From: an uncultured Saprospiraceae bacterium
GTDB lineage: Bacteria; Bacteroidota; Bacteroidia; Chitinophagales; Saprospiraceae
Direction of reading: 5' to 3'
NCBI GenBank assembly: GCA_938015595.1
Contig: CALLPI010000008.1
Span: 391,023-455,022 of the forward strand
Length of the DNA: 64,000 nucleotides
Part shown: positions 18,204 through 26,236 of the stretch, in pieces
Layout of the letters: the number at the start of each line of letters is the position of its first letter
Numbering within the stretch: the first letter of the stretch is position 1
Made by a program: the position numbers and the translations under genes
The notes under the pieces: model-generated
Told to the model about the DNA's origin: nothing
What the model saw: only the letters and a program-made list of their open reading frames with translations
Databases searched by the model: none

Positions 18204-19247
18204 ATGAAAACAATTGCTACTGCACTGATACTGGCCGCCGCAAGTTGCCTTATGGCGCCCGGTTTACATGCTCAAAGCAGCCTACCGTTTACCTTCACCG
18301 CCTTCATGCAGCCGTATGAGCCTTTGAATGATGCCATCTCGCTCAACAATGGCGAGGTGTGGGACGACCCGGACTACACTGTGCCACTGGGCTTTGATTT
18401 CAACCTTCTGGGCGTGTCCAGCAGTGAGATGACGCTGGAGTTTGGCTCTGGAGGCATCCTGCTTCCCGTAGCGGACGAGGTGGAGCACTTCGCGCTGTTG
18501 GCTGCCTATACCTCCGACCTGGCCGATCGCGGGCTGAATACCGGCGTATCTCAATCGGCCATTTTGTACAAAGTGGAGGGACAGCCCGGTAGCCGTATCT
18601 GCAAGATAGAATGGCGCAACGCCGGCTTCTGGGAGGAGTTGACTGATTCGGACACCAGCATCAATTTTGTCAACTTTCAGGTATGGCTATACGAGGGCTC
18701 CAACGCCATAGAACTGCGCTTCGGACCGCGCAACATTCCCAATAATGCTACGGTGCATTCCTTGCCTTTTGGGCCACTCATCGGGCTAATAGACACTCTG
18801 ATAAACACCGAAGACGATTTTGACATTGGCACATTTTACTACCTTCGCGGCTTGCCAGCTAACCCCAGCGTACAACTCGCTGCAACGCCCGAGCAGCTCG
18901 AAAGTATTACCGTAGGTTTGGTAGGCAACCCTGTCAACGGGCAAGTCTACCGCTTTGCGCCCATTTTCAGTTCAACGCCGTCAGTGGTTGCGCCGAGTGT
19001 TGCCTGGAAGGTGTTTCCGCAGGTTACCTCTGGCCCGATTACCATCAGTCGGGAAGAACTACCAGCCGGCCATACCAGAGCATTAGTGCGCATTATCGAT
19101 GCCAAGGGGCGCTCTTGGATACCAGCCCAAGCACTGACCGACTTCTCTGAGGTGCTAGACCTGTCTTCGCTGCCAGCGGGCGTCTATGTTTGCCAAATCA
19201 TAGAGAAAGGCCGGATTGTGGCTGCAAAAAAGATCGTCAAGCAATAA
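18204..19247 (+). CDS. Secreted protein with T9SS C-terminal sorting domain
   Basis: A 347-residue exported protein of unknown function. The signal peptide is at about 1-24 (AAASCLMAPGLHAQ). A body of about 240 residues is rich in acidic and aromatic residues (LPFTFTAFMQPYEPLND, LGFDFNLLG, WLYEGSNAIELRFG) and looks like a beta-sandwich. From about residue 265 a T9SS type A sorting domain follows (VFPQVTSGPITI ... LPAGVYVCQIIEKGRIVAAKKIVKQ). It would be delivered to the surface or medium by the SprA/PorQ system. The ATG at 18204 is chosen because the upstream extension is not protein-like and the signal peptide begins there. It is convergent with ribH, 18 bp apart. Confidence 0.8.
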   Translation: MKTIATALILAAASCLMAPGLHAQSSLPFTFTAFMQPYEPLNDAISLNNGEVWDDPDYTVPLGFDFNLLGVSSSEMTLEFGSGGILLPVADEVEHFALLAAYTSDLADRGLNTGVSQSAILYKVEGQPGSRICKIEWRNAGFWEELTDSDTSINFVNFQVWLYEGSNAIELRFGPRNIPNNATVHSLPFGPLIGLIDTLINTEDDFDIGTFYYLRGLPANPSVQLAATPEQLESITVGLVGNPVNGQVYRFAPIFSSTPSVVAPSVAWKVFPQVTSGPITISREELPAGHTRALVRIIDAKGRSWIPAQALTDFSEVLDLSSLPAGVYVCQIIEKGRIVAAKKIVKQ

Positions 19248-19265
19248 CTAACTGCGCCGAGCAGA

Positions 19266-19781
19266 TCAAAATCCAATGGGGGATTTGGTCTGGCTTAGCC
19301 CTGTTTTCAGCGTCGCCATGCGAATGGCCGTTACAGCGGCCTCCACGCCTTTGTTGCCGTGTACGCCGCCGGCGCGTGCCAGGGCTTGTTCCTCAGTGTT
19401 GGGGGTGAGCACGCCAAATATGCAGGGTATGCCAGAGGCTATGCTTAGTTGCGTCAGACCAGTAGCCACAGCGTGGCTGATATACTCGTTGTGCTGGGTT
19501 TCGCCTCGGATGACGCAGCCCAGGGCAATGACGGCGTCTAGTTTTTGGGCGCCGATAAGCAGGCGGGCAGCACCGGGCAACTCAAAAGAGCCAGGTACGT
19601 GCACCGTGTGTATGTGCTCGTCTGAAGCCCCGTGTTGCCGCAGAGTGTCGAGGCAGCCTTGCAACAAAGCGTGCGTGATGTGGGCGTTCCAATCAGCTAC
19701 TGCGATGCCGAAGCGCAGGTCAGCGGCAGAGGGAATGTCGGTAAACTGGTACTCAGACAGGTTGTGCAGAGATGTGGCCAT
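19266..19781 (-). CDS. ribH: 6,7-dimethyl-8-ribityllumazine synthase
   Basis: A 171-residue riboflavin-biosynthesis enzyme that condenses 5-amino-6-ribitylaminouracil with 3,4-dihydroxy-2-butanone 4-phosphate. Motifs are the VADWNAHITHAL active-site start (aromatic stacking on the substrate), VPGSFELP, ALGCVIRGETQHNEYI with the catalytic His, and FGVLTPNTEEQALAR. The start is the ATG of MATSLHNLSEY; the frame continues 20 codons upstream, but those residues are not family-like. The usual icosahedral or pentameric assembly is expected. Confidence 0.95.
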   Translation of the reverse strand: MATSLHNLSEYQFTDIPSAADLRFGIAVADWNAHITHALLQGCLDTLRQHGASDEHIHTVHVPGSFELPGAARLLIGAQKLDAVIALGCVIRGETQHNEYISHAVATGLTQLSIASGIPCIFGVLTPNTEEQALARAGGVHGNKGVEAAVTAIRMATLKTGLSQTKSPIGF

Positions 19782-20020
19782 GGTGCGGTAAACTTTGATG
19801 CGCATACTGAAACAGGAGAAGCCGGAGGATAGTTGGAGCACAGAAAATATTCAGGCTACTGCTGTTGGCGACGAGCACTTTTTTTGCTATACAGTCAAGA
19901 GCAAAGCGTGGATTGTGTTGCTAGTGCCAGAAACGGAAATGGCAACTGTTTAGGTTCTTTCAAACCCCCAAAAACGATTACTTTCGCCAAAACATTGAGT
20001 TGAAGTTGCTGTCTATCATT

Positions 20021-20091
20021 ATTATACTGAGCAACGCCAAGTTTCATGATTTGCGGATGTTGTGCACAAAACTTGGCGAGTCGAAGTATAA
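20021..20091. repeat. Palindromic dispersed repeat, copy 2
   Basis: A 71-bp palindrome homologous to 16091-16166. The outer arms are TTATACT and AGTATAA and the inner arms CGCCAAGTTT and AAACTTGGCG, with the same asymmetric core (TGATTTGCGGATGTTGTGCAC). It ends four bases before the stop codon of the IS5-type transposase remnant on its right, but copy 1 has no such neighbour. Confidence 0.75.
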
Positions 20092-20094
20092 GAG

Positions 20095-20831
20095 TCAAGC
20101 TCTCTTTGCAGTTCTTTGATAAAAATTGGTCAATCCGCAGCAAGTGAGCATGATGGCATCATCAAAATTTTTAAGGCGATTGCGGTATATGTCGCTTACG
20201 CATCTGTAACGCTTGTACAGACCGATGAGGTGTTCTATGCGCACCCTGAAAGAAGCTTTCTTTTGGTTTTTCCGTTTCTAAGCTTGTGTCAGATTGCTTT
20301 TTCTGGGCTTTTTGTCTCGGATGATGATGCCACCAAGGTCCTTTTCTAGCCCTTTGTAGCCCAAATCCACTTCAATGGGGATAGGGTCTGGAATATTAGG
20401 AACGATATCTTTGTCTGTTAAGTCGCGCTTGTCATGAACAGAACTGGGAGCAGTGGATGCCAGGATCAGGATTTTTTCCTCTTCGGATCAACTACAATGG
20501 TATTTTTCAAAGTGTGCTACTTCTTTTTGCCGGAGTAGTTCGCCCGCCGAAGTTCAGGGTGTTTAGGTCTAGTACGCAGTCGTTCGGTGGCATCCATGAC
20601 CACTCTGCTGACTGTGGGAAAAGCCTGGAGGAATTCATCCATGGACCTAACTTGCCGCTTGGGCAGATCTGGGCTTTTGCCCAAAACGGCTTCCAAGACC
20701 GGTTGGTAGGTATGCTCCCAATCGCAGATGCGGTTTTCTGGCTATGCCAAAGAGGAAGGTGGCAACAGCCATGGTGGGGTTATATGCGCAGATACAACTT
20801 CATCTCGGAGGGCGCGGGAAATGTTGAGCAT
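20095..20831 (-). pseudogene. Degenerate IS5-type (DDE_Tnp_4) transposase
   Basis: The minus strand encodes most of a DDE transposase but is broken. Readable pieces, in order, are YNPTMAVATFLFGIA; QPVLEAVLGKSPDLPKRQV; VVMDATERLRTRP with the first catalytic Asp; YSGKKK, then a TAG at 20517-20519; HTLKNTIVVDPKRK; a frameshift at the T6 run 20472-20477; ILILASTAPSSVHD; IPIEVDLGYKGL with the second Asp; KKPRKSNLTQA, then a TAG at 20278-20280; and VRIEHLIGLYKRYRCVSDIY with the catalytic Glu, ending CCGLTNFYQ. Another frame change lies near 20733-20737. At least two nonsense and two frameshift lesions make it inactive. No clear terminal inverted repeats were found. Confidence 0.85.
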
Positions 20832-20887
20832 AATTTTTAGGACTAAATTTACGCTATTTCAGAATAAGTCTAGTATTTTGTAGCTGC

Positions 20888-20909
20888 CGTGTAGAGGTTG
20901 CCCTACACG
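20888..20909. other. Short stem-loop upstream of the TonB receptor
   Basis: CGTGTAG and CTACACG pair around an eight-base loop. It is about 140 bp before the receptor start. It could be a regulatory hairpin or a relic of the neighbouring insertion sequence; it shows no known riboswitch signature. Confidence 0.25.
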
Positions 20910-21049
20910 ACATGAGAGAAGTTGCACTGGGGATTGAAGGGTAGAGAAGCCAATGCGATGACACAGGGAGGTATCCTTGTGAGTTTGCCGGCTCAATGGC
21001 CAACTATTCTGCTTGTTGCCTGTTTTAAGCCCTGCAAAATTGTATCACC

Positions 21050-23461
21050 ATGCTATTACGACTGTCTCTCTTGTTCATCTTTTCGCTGGTTTTCAGTACA
21101 TTGCTCATGGCGCAATCCGGTGTTATCAAAGGCCGCGTGAGCAACAAGTTCAACCGCGAGCCCATAGCTTTTGCCAATGTATTGATAGAAGGCACGGACA
21201 AAGGCGCCGTGACCGATGAGAATGGCTATTACGAAATCACGGGTCTGCCACCAGGCTTGTACAACGTACGCATCAGTTTCTTAGGCTTTGCTGATGCTGC
21301 CGAGTACGAGGTGCAAGTAAGCAATGCGCGCGCTGCAGTGGTCAACATCGAAATGGAGGAGAACGCTCAGGCCCTGACAGAAGTGGTGGTCAAGTCGCCC
21401 CCGTTTCGCAAGACAGAAGAAAGCCCCGTGAGCCTGCGTACCATCGGCGTAGCGGAAATCATGCGCAATCCCGGTGGCAACCGCGACATCTCGCGCGTGG
21501 TGCAAACCCTGCCTGGCGTAACGACCCCGGCTTCCTTCCGCAATGACCTCATCATTCGCGGCGGTGCTCCCAACGAAAACCGCTTCTTTCTGGACGATGT
21601 GGAGGTGCCTGTCATCAATCACTTTGCCACGCAGGGCGCTTCTGGCGGGCCGGTGGGCATTATCAACGTCAACTTCCTGCAAGAGGTGGACTTCTACAGT
21701 TCGGCATTCCCAGCCAACCGTGGCAATGCGGCCAGTTCAGTGTTCAACTTTCGCCAGCGCGATGGCCGCGACGACCGCATCGGCGGTACTTTTATGGTGA
21801 GCGCTACCGATATTGGTGCCAGCGTGGAAGGCCCCATTGGCGACAAAACCACCTTCCTCGTATCGGCGCGCCGCTCTTACCTGCAGTTGCTCTTTCAGGC
21901 GTTTGACCTACCGTTTCTGCCCACCTTCAACGGCTTCCAGGCCAAAGTTAAAACCAAATTTGACAGCCGCAACGAGTTGTACTTCATCGGCCTGGGTGCC
22001 ATTGATCAGTTTAGGCTCAACCTCGAAGCTAACAAAACTGAAGAGCAGCAATTTCTCTTGGACGTGCTGCCCGTATCGCCGCAGTGGAACTACACCAACG
22101 GCCTGGTCTATAAGCACTACACCAGTAACGGTTTTTGGACATTGGTACTCAGCCGCAATATGCTCAATAACGAATCAGAAAAGTACGCCGGCAACGATGA
22201 CAGCAACGAAGACAACCTCATCTTGCGCTATCGCTCGCGCGAAATTGAGAATAAACTCCGCGCGGAGCACACCCTGCGCAGAGGCATCTGGAAAGCTACC
22301 TACGGCTTCGGCTATGAGCGAGTAGCTTACAGCAACCGCACCTTCAACCGCATCTTCACCAGCGCAGGGCCTCAGACGGTTAATTTCTCCTCGGCTTTCG
22401 CTATGAACAAATACTACGCTTTTGCCCAACTGAGCAGCAAGTTTCTGGGCGACCGGCTGGTGCTCTCTGGCGGGCTGCGTACCGACGCGAACGACTACTC
22501 GCCCCAGATGGCTAACCCGCTGGAGCAACTCTCGCCTCGCGTGTCTGTGTCTTACAACCTCACCGACCGCATAGCTGCCAACTTCAATACCGGTATTTAC
22601 TTCCAGTTGCCACCCTACACCCTCATGGGCTACCAGGAAGATGGCCGCTTTGTAAACCGCGACAATGGCCTGCGCTTCATCCGCAACGACCACCTCACCG
22701 CCGGCCTGGAGTGGAATACCACCTCCAACGCCCGCATCACCCTGGAAGGCTACTATAAGCGCTGGCACAACTACCCCTTCCTGCTGCGCGACAGCCTGAC
22801 CCTGGCCAACCTCGGCGGCGATTTCGGCATCATTGGCAACGAACCCGCCGTGCCGCGCTCTCGTGGGCGTAGCTACGGCCTGGAACTCCTCTTCCAGCAG
22901 CGCCTGTACAAGGGCTTCTATGGCATCGTCTCTTATACGCTGGGCTGGAGCGCATTTGAAGACAAAAACGGCCAATTTGTGGCCTCCTCCTGGGATGCCC
23001 GCCACATTGCCAACGTGGCTTTGGGCAAGAAATTCAAGCGCGACTGGGAGGTGGGCATCAATTGGCGCTTCCAGAGCGGCTTGCCCTTCACACCATTTTC
23101 GGAGGCTTCGGCTTTGCGCATCAACTGGGATGTGAACAACCGCGGCATCTTCGACTACAACCTGCTCAACACCCGCCGCCGCAACGCCGTCAATGCTATG
23201 GACATCCGCGTGGACAAAAAGTGGTTCTTCAAAAAATGGAGCCTCAACGTGTATCTGGATATTGAAAACCTAACCGGCAACGCCGTGGGCAACGAGCAAC
23301 TCCTGCTGGATCGCCCTCTGGATGAAAACAAGCGCCCTGTTGGCCCCGGCGTCATTTTAAATCCCGATGCACCGCTAGAGCAACAGCGCTATAAACTCAA
23401 AACCATCAATGACGCCCAGGGCACGGTGCTGCCCAGCATAGGCCTGATGATTGATTTCTAA
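21050..23461 (+). CDS. TonB-dependent outer-membrane receptor with carboxypeptidase-regulatory-like domain
   Basis: An 803-residue outer-membrane receptor. The signal peptide is at 1-21 (ending STLLMAQ). A CarboxypepD_reg-like beta domain covers about 23-105 (GVIKGRVSN...PIAFANVLIEGTDKG). The plug domain covers about 110-230 (VVVKSPPF, RTIGVAEIMRNPGGNRDIS, LPGVTTP, DLIIRGGAPNENRFFLDD), followed by the 22-strand barrel ending in GLMIDF. The substrate is not evident: there is no SusD partner next door, which argues against a SusC-type glycan importer. Metal chelates or a peptide are possible. It stands alone between decayed IS sequence and a convergent LysM gene. Confidence 0.9.
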   Translation: MLLRLSLLFIFSLVFSTLLMAQSGVIKGRVSNKFNREPIAFANVLIEGTDKGAVTDENGYYEITGLPPGLYNVRISFLGFADAAEYEVQVSNARAAVVNIEMEENAQALTEVVVKSPPFRKTEESPVSLRTIGVAEIMRNPGGNRDISRVVQTLPGVTTPASFRNDLIIRGGAPNENRFFLDDVEVPVINHFATQGASGGPVGIINVNFLQEVDFYSSAFPANRGNAASSVFNFRQRDGRDDRIGGTFMVSATDIGASVEGPIGDKTTFLVSARRSYLQLLFQAFDLPFLPTFNGFQAKVKTKFDSRNELYFIGLGAIDQFRLNLEANKTEEQQFLLDVLPVSPQWNYTNGLVYKHYTSNGFWTLVLSRNMLNNESEKYAGNDDSNEDNLILRYRSREIENKLRAEHTLRRGIWKATYGFGYERVAYSNRTFNRIFTSAGPQTVNFSSAFAMNKYYAFAQLSSKFLGDRLVLSGGLRTDANDYSPQMANPLEQLSPRVSVSYNLTDRIAANFNTGIYFQLPPYTLMGYQEDGRFVNRDNGLRFIRNDHLTAGLEWNTTSNARITLEGYYKRWHNYPFLLRDSLTLANLGGDFGIIGNEPAVPRSRGRSYGLELLFQQRLYKGFYGIVSYTLGWSAFEDKNGQFVASSWDARHIANVALGKKFKRDWEVGINWRFQSGLPFTPFSEASALRINWDVNNRGIFDYNLLNTRRRNAVNAMDIRVDKKWFFKKWSLNVYLDIENLTGNAVGNEQLLLDRPLDENKRPVGPGVILNPDAPLEQQRYKLKTINDAQGTVLPSIGLMIDF

Positions 23462-23476
23462 TGTGCTGAAAAAGCA

Positions 23477-23510
23477 AGCGGCAAAGGAACGCTCATGCGC
23501 CTTTGCCGCT
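23477..23510. terminator. Hairpin after the TonB receptor
   Basis: AGCGGCAAAGG pairs with CCTTTGCCGCT (11 bp) around a 12-base loop, beginning 16 bp after the receptor stop and before the convergent LysM gene. No U-tract follows on either strand, so termination is only probable. Confidence 0.45.
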
Positions 23511-23553
23511 GCTGCCGTTCTGGCTGTAGCCTGTAGTGTTCAACAAGGAGGAT

Positions 23554-23934
23554 TTAATCGTTCGGAATAATCAACTCCTGACCCGGATGGATAAGGTTCG
23601 GGTCTTTAAGGATGTCCTTATTGGCGTTGAAAATCTTCATGTACTTGTTGGCGTCGTCGTAGTAGTGCTTGGCAATTTTCGACAGGGTATCGCCTTTTTG
23701 TACAGTATGCTTGTGGTAGTAGTCCGTGACGGCGATTTTGATATCAGCTGCTACGTCCGGGAAGTTCTCGCCGCCAATTTCTTTGATCTTGTCCCAAATT
23801 TGGTTTTTCTCGTACTGGGTTTGTACGATACCGCCCATACGGAACTTGCCATCTTTTTCCTCGAAGTAGCTGTCCTGAATGTTGAGGTCTTCGCTCAGGC
23901 GCACCACGGCGCGGTACTTATCCATTAAAGACAT
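23554..23934 (-). CDS. LysM-domain protein (Kbp/YgaU-like)
   Basis: A 126-residue protein with no signal peptide. The N-terminal 70 residues form a BON-like/helical region (DLNIQDSYFEEKDGKF...NQIWDKIKEIGG). The C-terminal LysM domain covers about 75-124 (HTVQKGDTLSKIAKHYYDDANKY...NLIHPGQELIIP). This layout matches the E. coli potassium-binding protein Kbp and related small LysM proteins. Without a signal peptide it may act in the cytoplasm or be exported otherwise. A TATCTTTG box at 24010-24017 gives a leader of about 70 bases. Confidence 0.85.
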   Translation of the reverse strand: MSLMDKYRAVVRLSEDLNIQDSYFEEKDGKFRMGGIVQTQYEKNQIWDKIKEIGGENFPDVAADIKIAVTDYYHKHTVQKGDTLSKIAKHYYDDANKYMKIFNANKDILKDPNLIHPGQELIIPND

Positions 23935-24009
23935 GGTTGAATGAGTTTAAAAAGTGAAAAAATACATGCAAATCAATGAAAAACACCTCAAGATTACATG
24001 CTGACAGCG

Positions 24010-24017
24010 CAAAGATA
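24010..24017 (-). promoter_or_regulatory. -7 promoter box of the LysM gene
   Basis: TATCTTTG on the minus strand, an exact TAnnTTTG match in a gap between two minus-strand genes, downstream of the terminator of the previous gene. No canonical -33 TTG. Confidence 0.5.
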
Positions 24018-24090
24018 ATGATTTCTTAACGACTACCCAGCCGCCTATTAGACGCAGCGTGGCTTTAAAGTCACAGGGTTAAGGCCAAGA

Positions 24091-24130
24091 GAAAAAACCG
24101 GAGAGTGCGCTGTAAGCCCCCTCCGGTTTT
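24091..24130 (-). terminator. Rho-independent terminator of the lipoprotein gene
   Basis: On the minus strand AAAACCGGAG and CTCCGGTTTT form a 10-bp stem with a 17-base loop, followed by TTC that extends the U-run to six. It starts 27 bp after the stop at 24158. The plus-strand reading has only four T, so the direction is clear. Confidence 0.8.
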
Positions 24131-24157
24131 CCAGGGTTTTTGGATGAAACGGCGCCT

Positions 24158-24763
24158 TTACCGGCTGCCCCAGCGGTCTTGCAGTGATTTTTGGAATTGG
24201 TCTAGTTCGTCAAATTTTTCGCGGAACTCTTGCTCCCATACGCTTTCGCCCCAGCGCTCTATGATGTATTGCTTGGCCTGCTTGTACTTGTATTGGCAAG
24301 TCAACTTGGTAATAGTGGGGTTGCCCCCGTCTTTGATTATCCGCTTCATGCACTTGGTATAGACACCTGGGTCAATGAGGTCAATATCGGCTTGTTGGTC
24401 CACGTAGAAATCCACCGTGAGCAAATCGGCGTGCTCCGGCATGTTAAATAGCTCTACCATGTTCCATATGGTCATTCTTTTCAGGTTGGTGAAGTAATGC
24501 TCGTCGGCTTTGCTCAGCACCACATTGCGATAGAAGGCGTCGAGGTCTTTCCAGGTGTGCCGGTCGGGTTGCAAGACGATATCGTACAAGCCAATGTCGG
24601 AGGGTACTACGCCTTGGGCGGCTGGTTCGGGTTGTGTCTGGGCTTTGAGGTCCACGTCGAGCAGTTGGGCGGCTACGCGCTGGTTTACATCCTGGTTGCG
24701 CTCGCATGCTAAAGACATGGCCAGCAAGACTATTGTTGCAATTGTAAGCAATGAATTTTTCAT
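24158..24763 (-). CDS. Putative lipoprotein of unknown function
   Basis: A 201-residue protein. The ATG at 24763 starts MKNSLLTIATIVLLAMSLACERNQD, a lipoprotein signal with lipobox LSLAC and predicted acylated Cys at residue 20. The mature part is hydrophilic and mostly helical, ending in repeated aromatic/charged helices (CQYKYKQAKQYIIERWGE, FREKFDELDQFQKSLQDRWG). It has no motif I recognise. The frame extends 14 codons upstream, but that would bury the signal sequence. It is followed by a strong terminator. Confidence 0.7.
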   Translation of the reverse strand: MKNSLLTIATIVLLAMSLACERNQDVNQRVAAQLLDVDLKAQTQPEPAAQGVVPSDIGLYDIVLQPDRHTWKDLDAFYRNVVLSKADEHYFTNLKRMTIWNMVELFNMPEHADLLTVDFYVDQQADIDLIDPGVYTKCMKRIIKDGGNPTITKLTCQYKYKQAKQYIIERWGESVWEQEFREKFDELDQFQKSLQDRWGSR

Positions 24764-24920
24764 AATGATAATTTGAATTGTGAAAGCAATTTTTATCTCT
24801 ATCAAGCAAATCTGGCTAAGACATCGCGAAAATCAAGACACTGGACAACAATGGTTTTGAGCGGCACTACCACTGATATAGTCGCTTCCAATCCACACCC
24901 AAACGCCTGGGCGGTCCTCC

Positions 24921-25106
24921 TTATATATAATGGTGAATCTGCGCGCTTGCCCCTGGCACCCCCTCGCAGCAATTGGTTCCATCAACAGTGTAAGCGTATA
25001 TGCCGGTGGCATGCGTTCCGCATTCACAATTCCTTTGGGCAGCAAGTAGTTTAAGCGTACTCAGCCACATGAGGCATAGCGGCAGAATAATGATTTTCAG
25101 TTTCAT
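24921..25106 (-). CDS. Small Cys-containing secreted peptide
   Basis: A 61-residue open frame. A clear signal peptide covers residues about 1-24 (MKLKIIILPLCLMWLSTLKLLAA). The mature peptide is about 37 residues with four cysteines (27, 29, 46, 47), ending HHYI. The signal and Cys arrangement argue that it is real, and the ATG is well placed. A precursor of an exported peptide is possible, but no family is recognised. It is upstream of the lipoprotein gene on the same strand, with a 15-base A tract just before it. Confidence 0.45.
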   Translation of the reverse strand: MKLKIIILPLCLMWLSTLKLLAAQRNCECGTHATGIYAYTVDGTNCCEGVPGASAQIHHYI

Positions 25107-25134
25107 GACTTATGGTTTTGATGAGTGAAAGTGC

Positions 25135-25149
25135 AAAAAAAAAAAAAAA
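25135..25149 (+). repeat. A15 homopolymer tract
   Basis: Fifteen consecutive A bases, about 30 bp upstream of the small secreted peptide start. It lies in the divergent intergenic region shared with hscB. Tracts this long are prone to slippage. Confidence 0.7.
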
Positions 25150-25337
25150 CAGATACTGCGCAAGAGTATAGCGTAAATTTCTCAAAAAAAAATTGCGCCA
25201 AATAAACGCAAGCATAAATACCGGCAAGCGAGTTGAAACCCGCCCAGGCACAGAAAACCGCTTATTCACGCCGCGCGCTGCAACCCTCAGTCGGCGCAGG
25301 CCGTTTTATGACGGCAACCATAAAAAACCGCGCTGCT

Positions 25338-25862
25338 ATGGATTACTTTGCCTTCTTTGACCTGCCGCCTCGGCTGGTTATAGACGAAGACGCCCTGCGC
25401 AAGGCCTACTATGCCAACAGCAAAAAGTATCACCCGGACTTCTACACCCTGGAGTCGGAAGAGAAGCAGGCCGAGATCCTGGAGCTGTCTACCCTCAACA
25501 ACCAGGCCTATCAAACCCTGGCCGACTTTGACCGCCGCCTGCGCTATGTGCTCGAACTGGAGGGCGCCCTGGCCGACGAAGGCCAAAACCAACTGCCGCA
25601 AACCTTCCTGACCGACATGATGGACATCAATGAAGCCCTTATGGAGCTGGAATTTGACCCTGACCCCGAAACACATGCTAAAACCCAGCAACGCATCGAG
25701 GCGCTGGAAGTACAGCTTTTGCAGGAGTACTGGCCTGTGGTTCAGCAATATACATATCCCTGCGCCGATCCTGCTCAATTGGCTATGCTCAAAGATTTCT
25801 ACCTAAAAAAGCGCTACCTCTTGCGCATTCGGGAAAATTTTTCTAAATTTGCCCCGCTCTAA
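25338..25862 (+). CDS. hscB: Fe-S cluster co-chaperone HscB
   Basis: A 174-residue J-domain co-chaperone. The N-terminal J domain (MDYFAFFDLPPRLVIDEDAL, then KKYHPDFYTL with the HPD motif that stimulates the Hsp70 ATPase) is followed by the three-helix C-terminal domain that binds the IscU scaffold (MMDINEALMELEFDP...RIEALEVQLLQEYWPVV). It hands Fe-S clusters from IscU to the HscA/DnaK chaperone. The ATG at 25308 is an alternative start 10 codons upstream. No other isc genes are visible here. The promoter of the downstream tRNA-Leu gene lies inside its 3' end. Confidence 0.9.
   Translation: MDYFAFFDLPPRLVIDEDALRKAYYANSKKYHPDFYTLESEEKQAEILELSTLNNQAYQTLADFDRRLRYVLELEGALADEGQNQLPQTFLTDMMDINEALMELEFDPDPETHAKTQQRIEALEVQLLQEYWPVVQQYTYPCADPAQLAMLKDFYLKKRYLLRIRENFSKFAPL
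25821..25851 (+). promoter_or_regulatory. Promoter of tRNA-Leu(CAA), inside hscB
   Basis: TTG at 25821-25823, 20 bp, then TAAATTTG at 25844-25851, both matching Bacteroidetes sigma-factor consensus. It overlaps the last codons of hscB, so the tRNA pair can be transcribed independently of it. Confidence 0.6.
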
Positions 25863-25888
25863 AAGAGAGCACTGCATTTTGACGTGCT

Positions 25889-25969
25889 GCCGAAGTGGCG
25901 GAATGGTAGACGCGCACGACTCAAAATCGTGTACCTCACGGTGTGTGGGTTCGAGTCCCACCTTCGGTA
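25889..25969 (+). tRNA. tRNA-Leu (anticodon CAA)
   Basis: The cloverleaf folds with acceptor GCCGAAG/CTTCGGT and discriminator A, anticodon stem CACGA/TCGTG with loop CTCAAAA (anticodon CAA, reading UUG), a long variable arm as expected for class II tRNA, and T-arm GTGGG TTCGAGT CCCAC. CCA is not encoded. Confidence 0.95.
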
Positions 25970-26062
25970 CTCCAGCAGGCATCGGGCTTAGGCGCCGAAA
26001 TCTTCGCCCCGCCGATGACGCCGGTACAGCTACAAACAAAATGAAATAACCACATACTGCCT

Positions 26063-26146
26063 GCCGAAGTGGCGAAACTGGCAGACGCGCACGTTTCAGG
26101 GGCGTGTTCCCGAAAGGGAGTGCGGGTTCGACCCCCGCCTTCGGCA
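26063..26146 (+). tRNA. tRNA-Leu (anticodon CAG)
   Basis: Acceptor GCCGAAG/CTTCGGC with discriminator A, anticodon stem CACGT/GCGTG with loop TTCAGGG (anticodon CAG, reading CUG), a long variable arm (TTCCCGAAAGGGAG) and T-arm GCGGG TTCGACC CCCGC. It is 93 bp after the CAA isoacceptor and probably co-transcribed. CCA is not encoded. Confidence 0.95.
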
Positions 26147-26147
26147 C

Positions 26148-26182
26148 AAGCCTCCGGAGAATATCCGGAGGCTTCTTTCTTT
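26148..26182 (+). terminator. Rho-independent terminator after the tRNA-Leu pair
   Basis: AAGCCTCCGGA and TCCGGAGGCTT form a perfect 11-bp stem around the loop GAATA, followed by CTTTCTTT. It separates the tRNA unit from ruvA. Confidence 0.88.
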
Positions 26183-26236
26183 GAGAAGGCCGCCTTGGTT
26201 GGGCTTCTCCCCCCTCTTTCAAGTACCAAGCATCCC

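Noticed and set aside
20880..21049. Possible riboswitch before the TonB receptor
   Set aside because: Only a short hairpin is seen; no cobalamin, TPP or other conserved riboswitch core could be matched.
22175..23005. 276-codon minus-strand open frame
   Set aside because: Antisense to the TonB receptor barrel. Composition is Val/Ala/Gly biased as expected for an antisense shadow.
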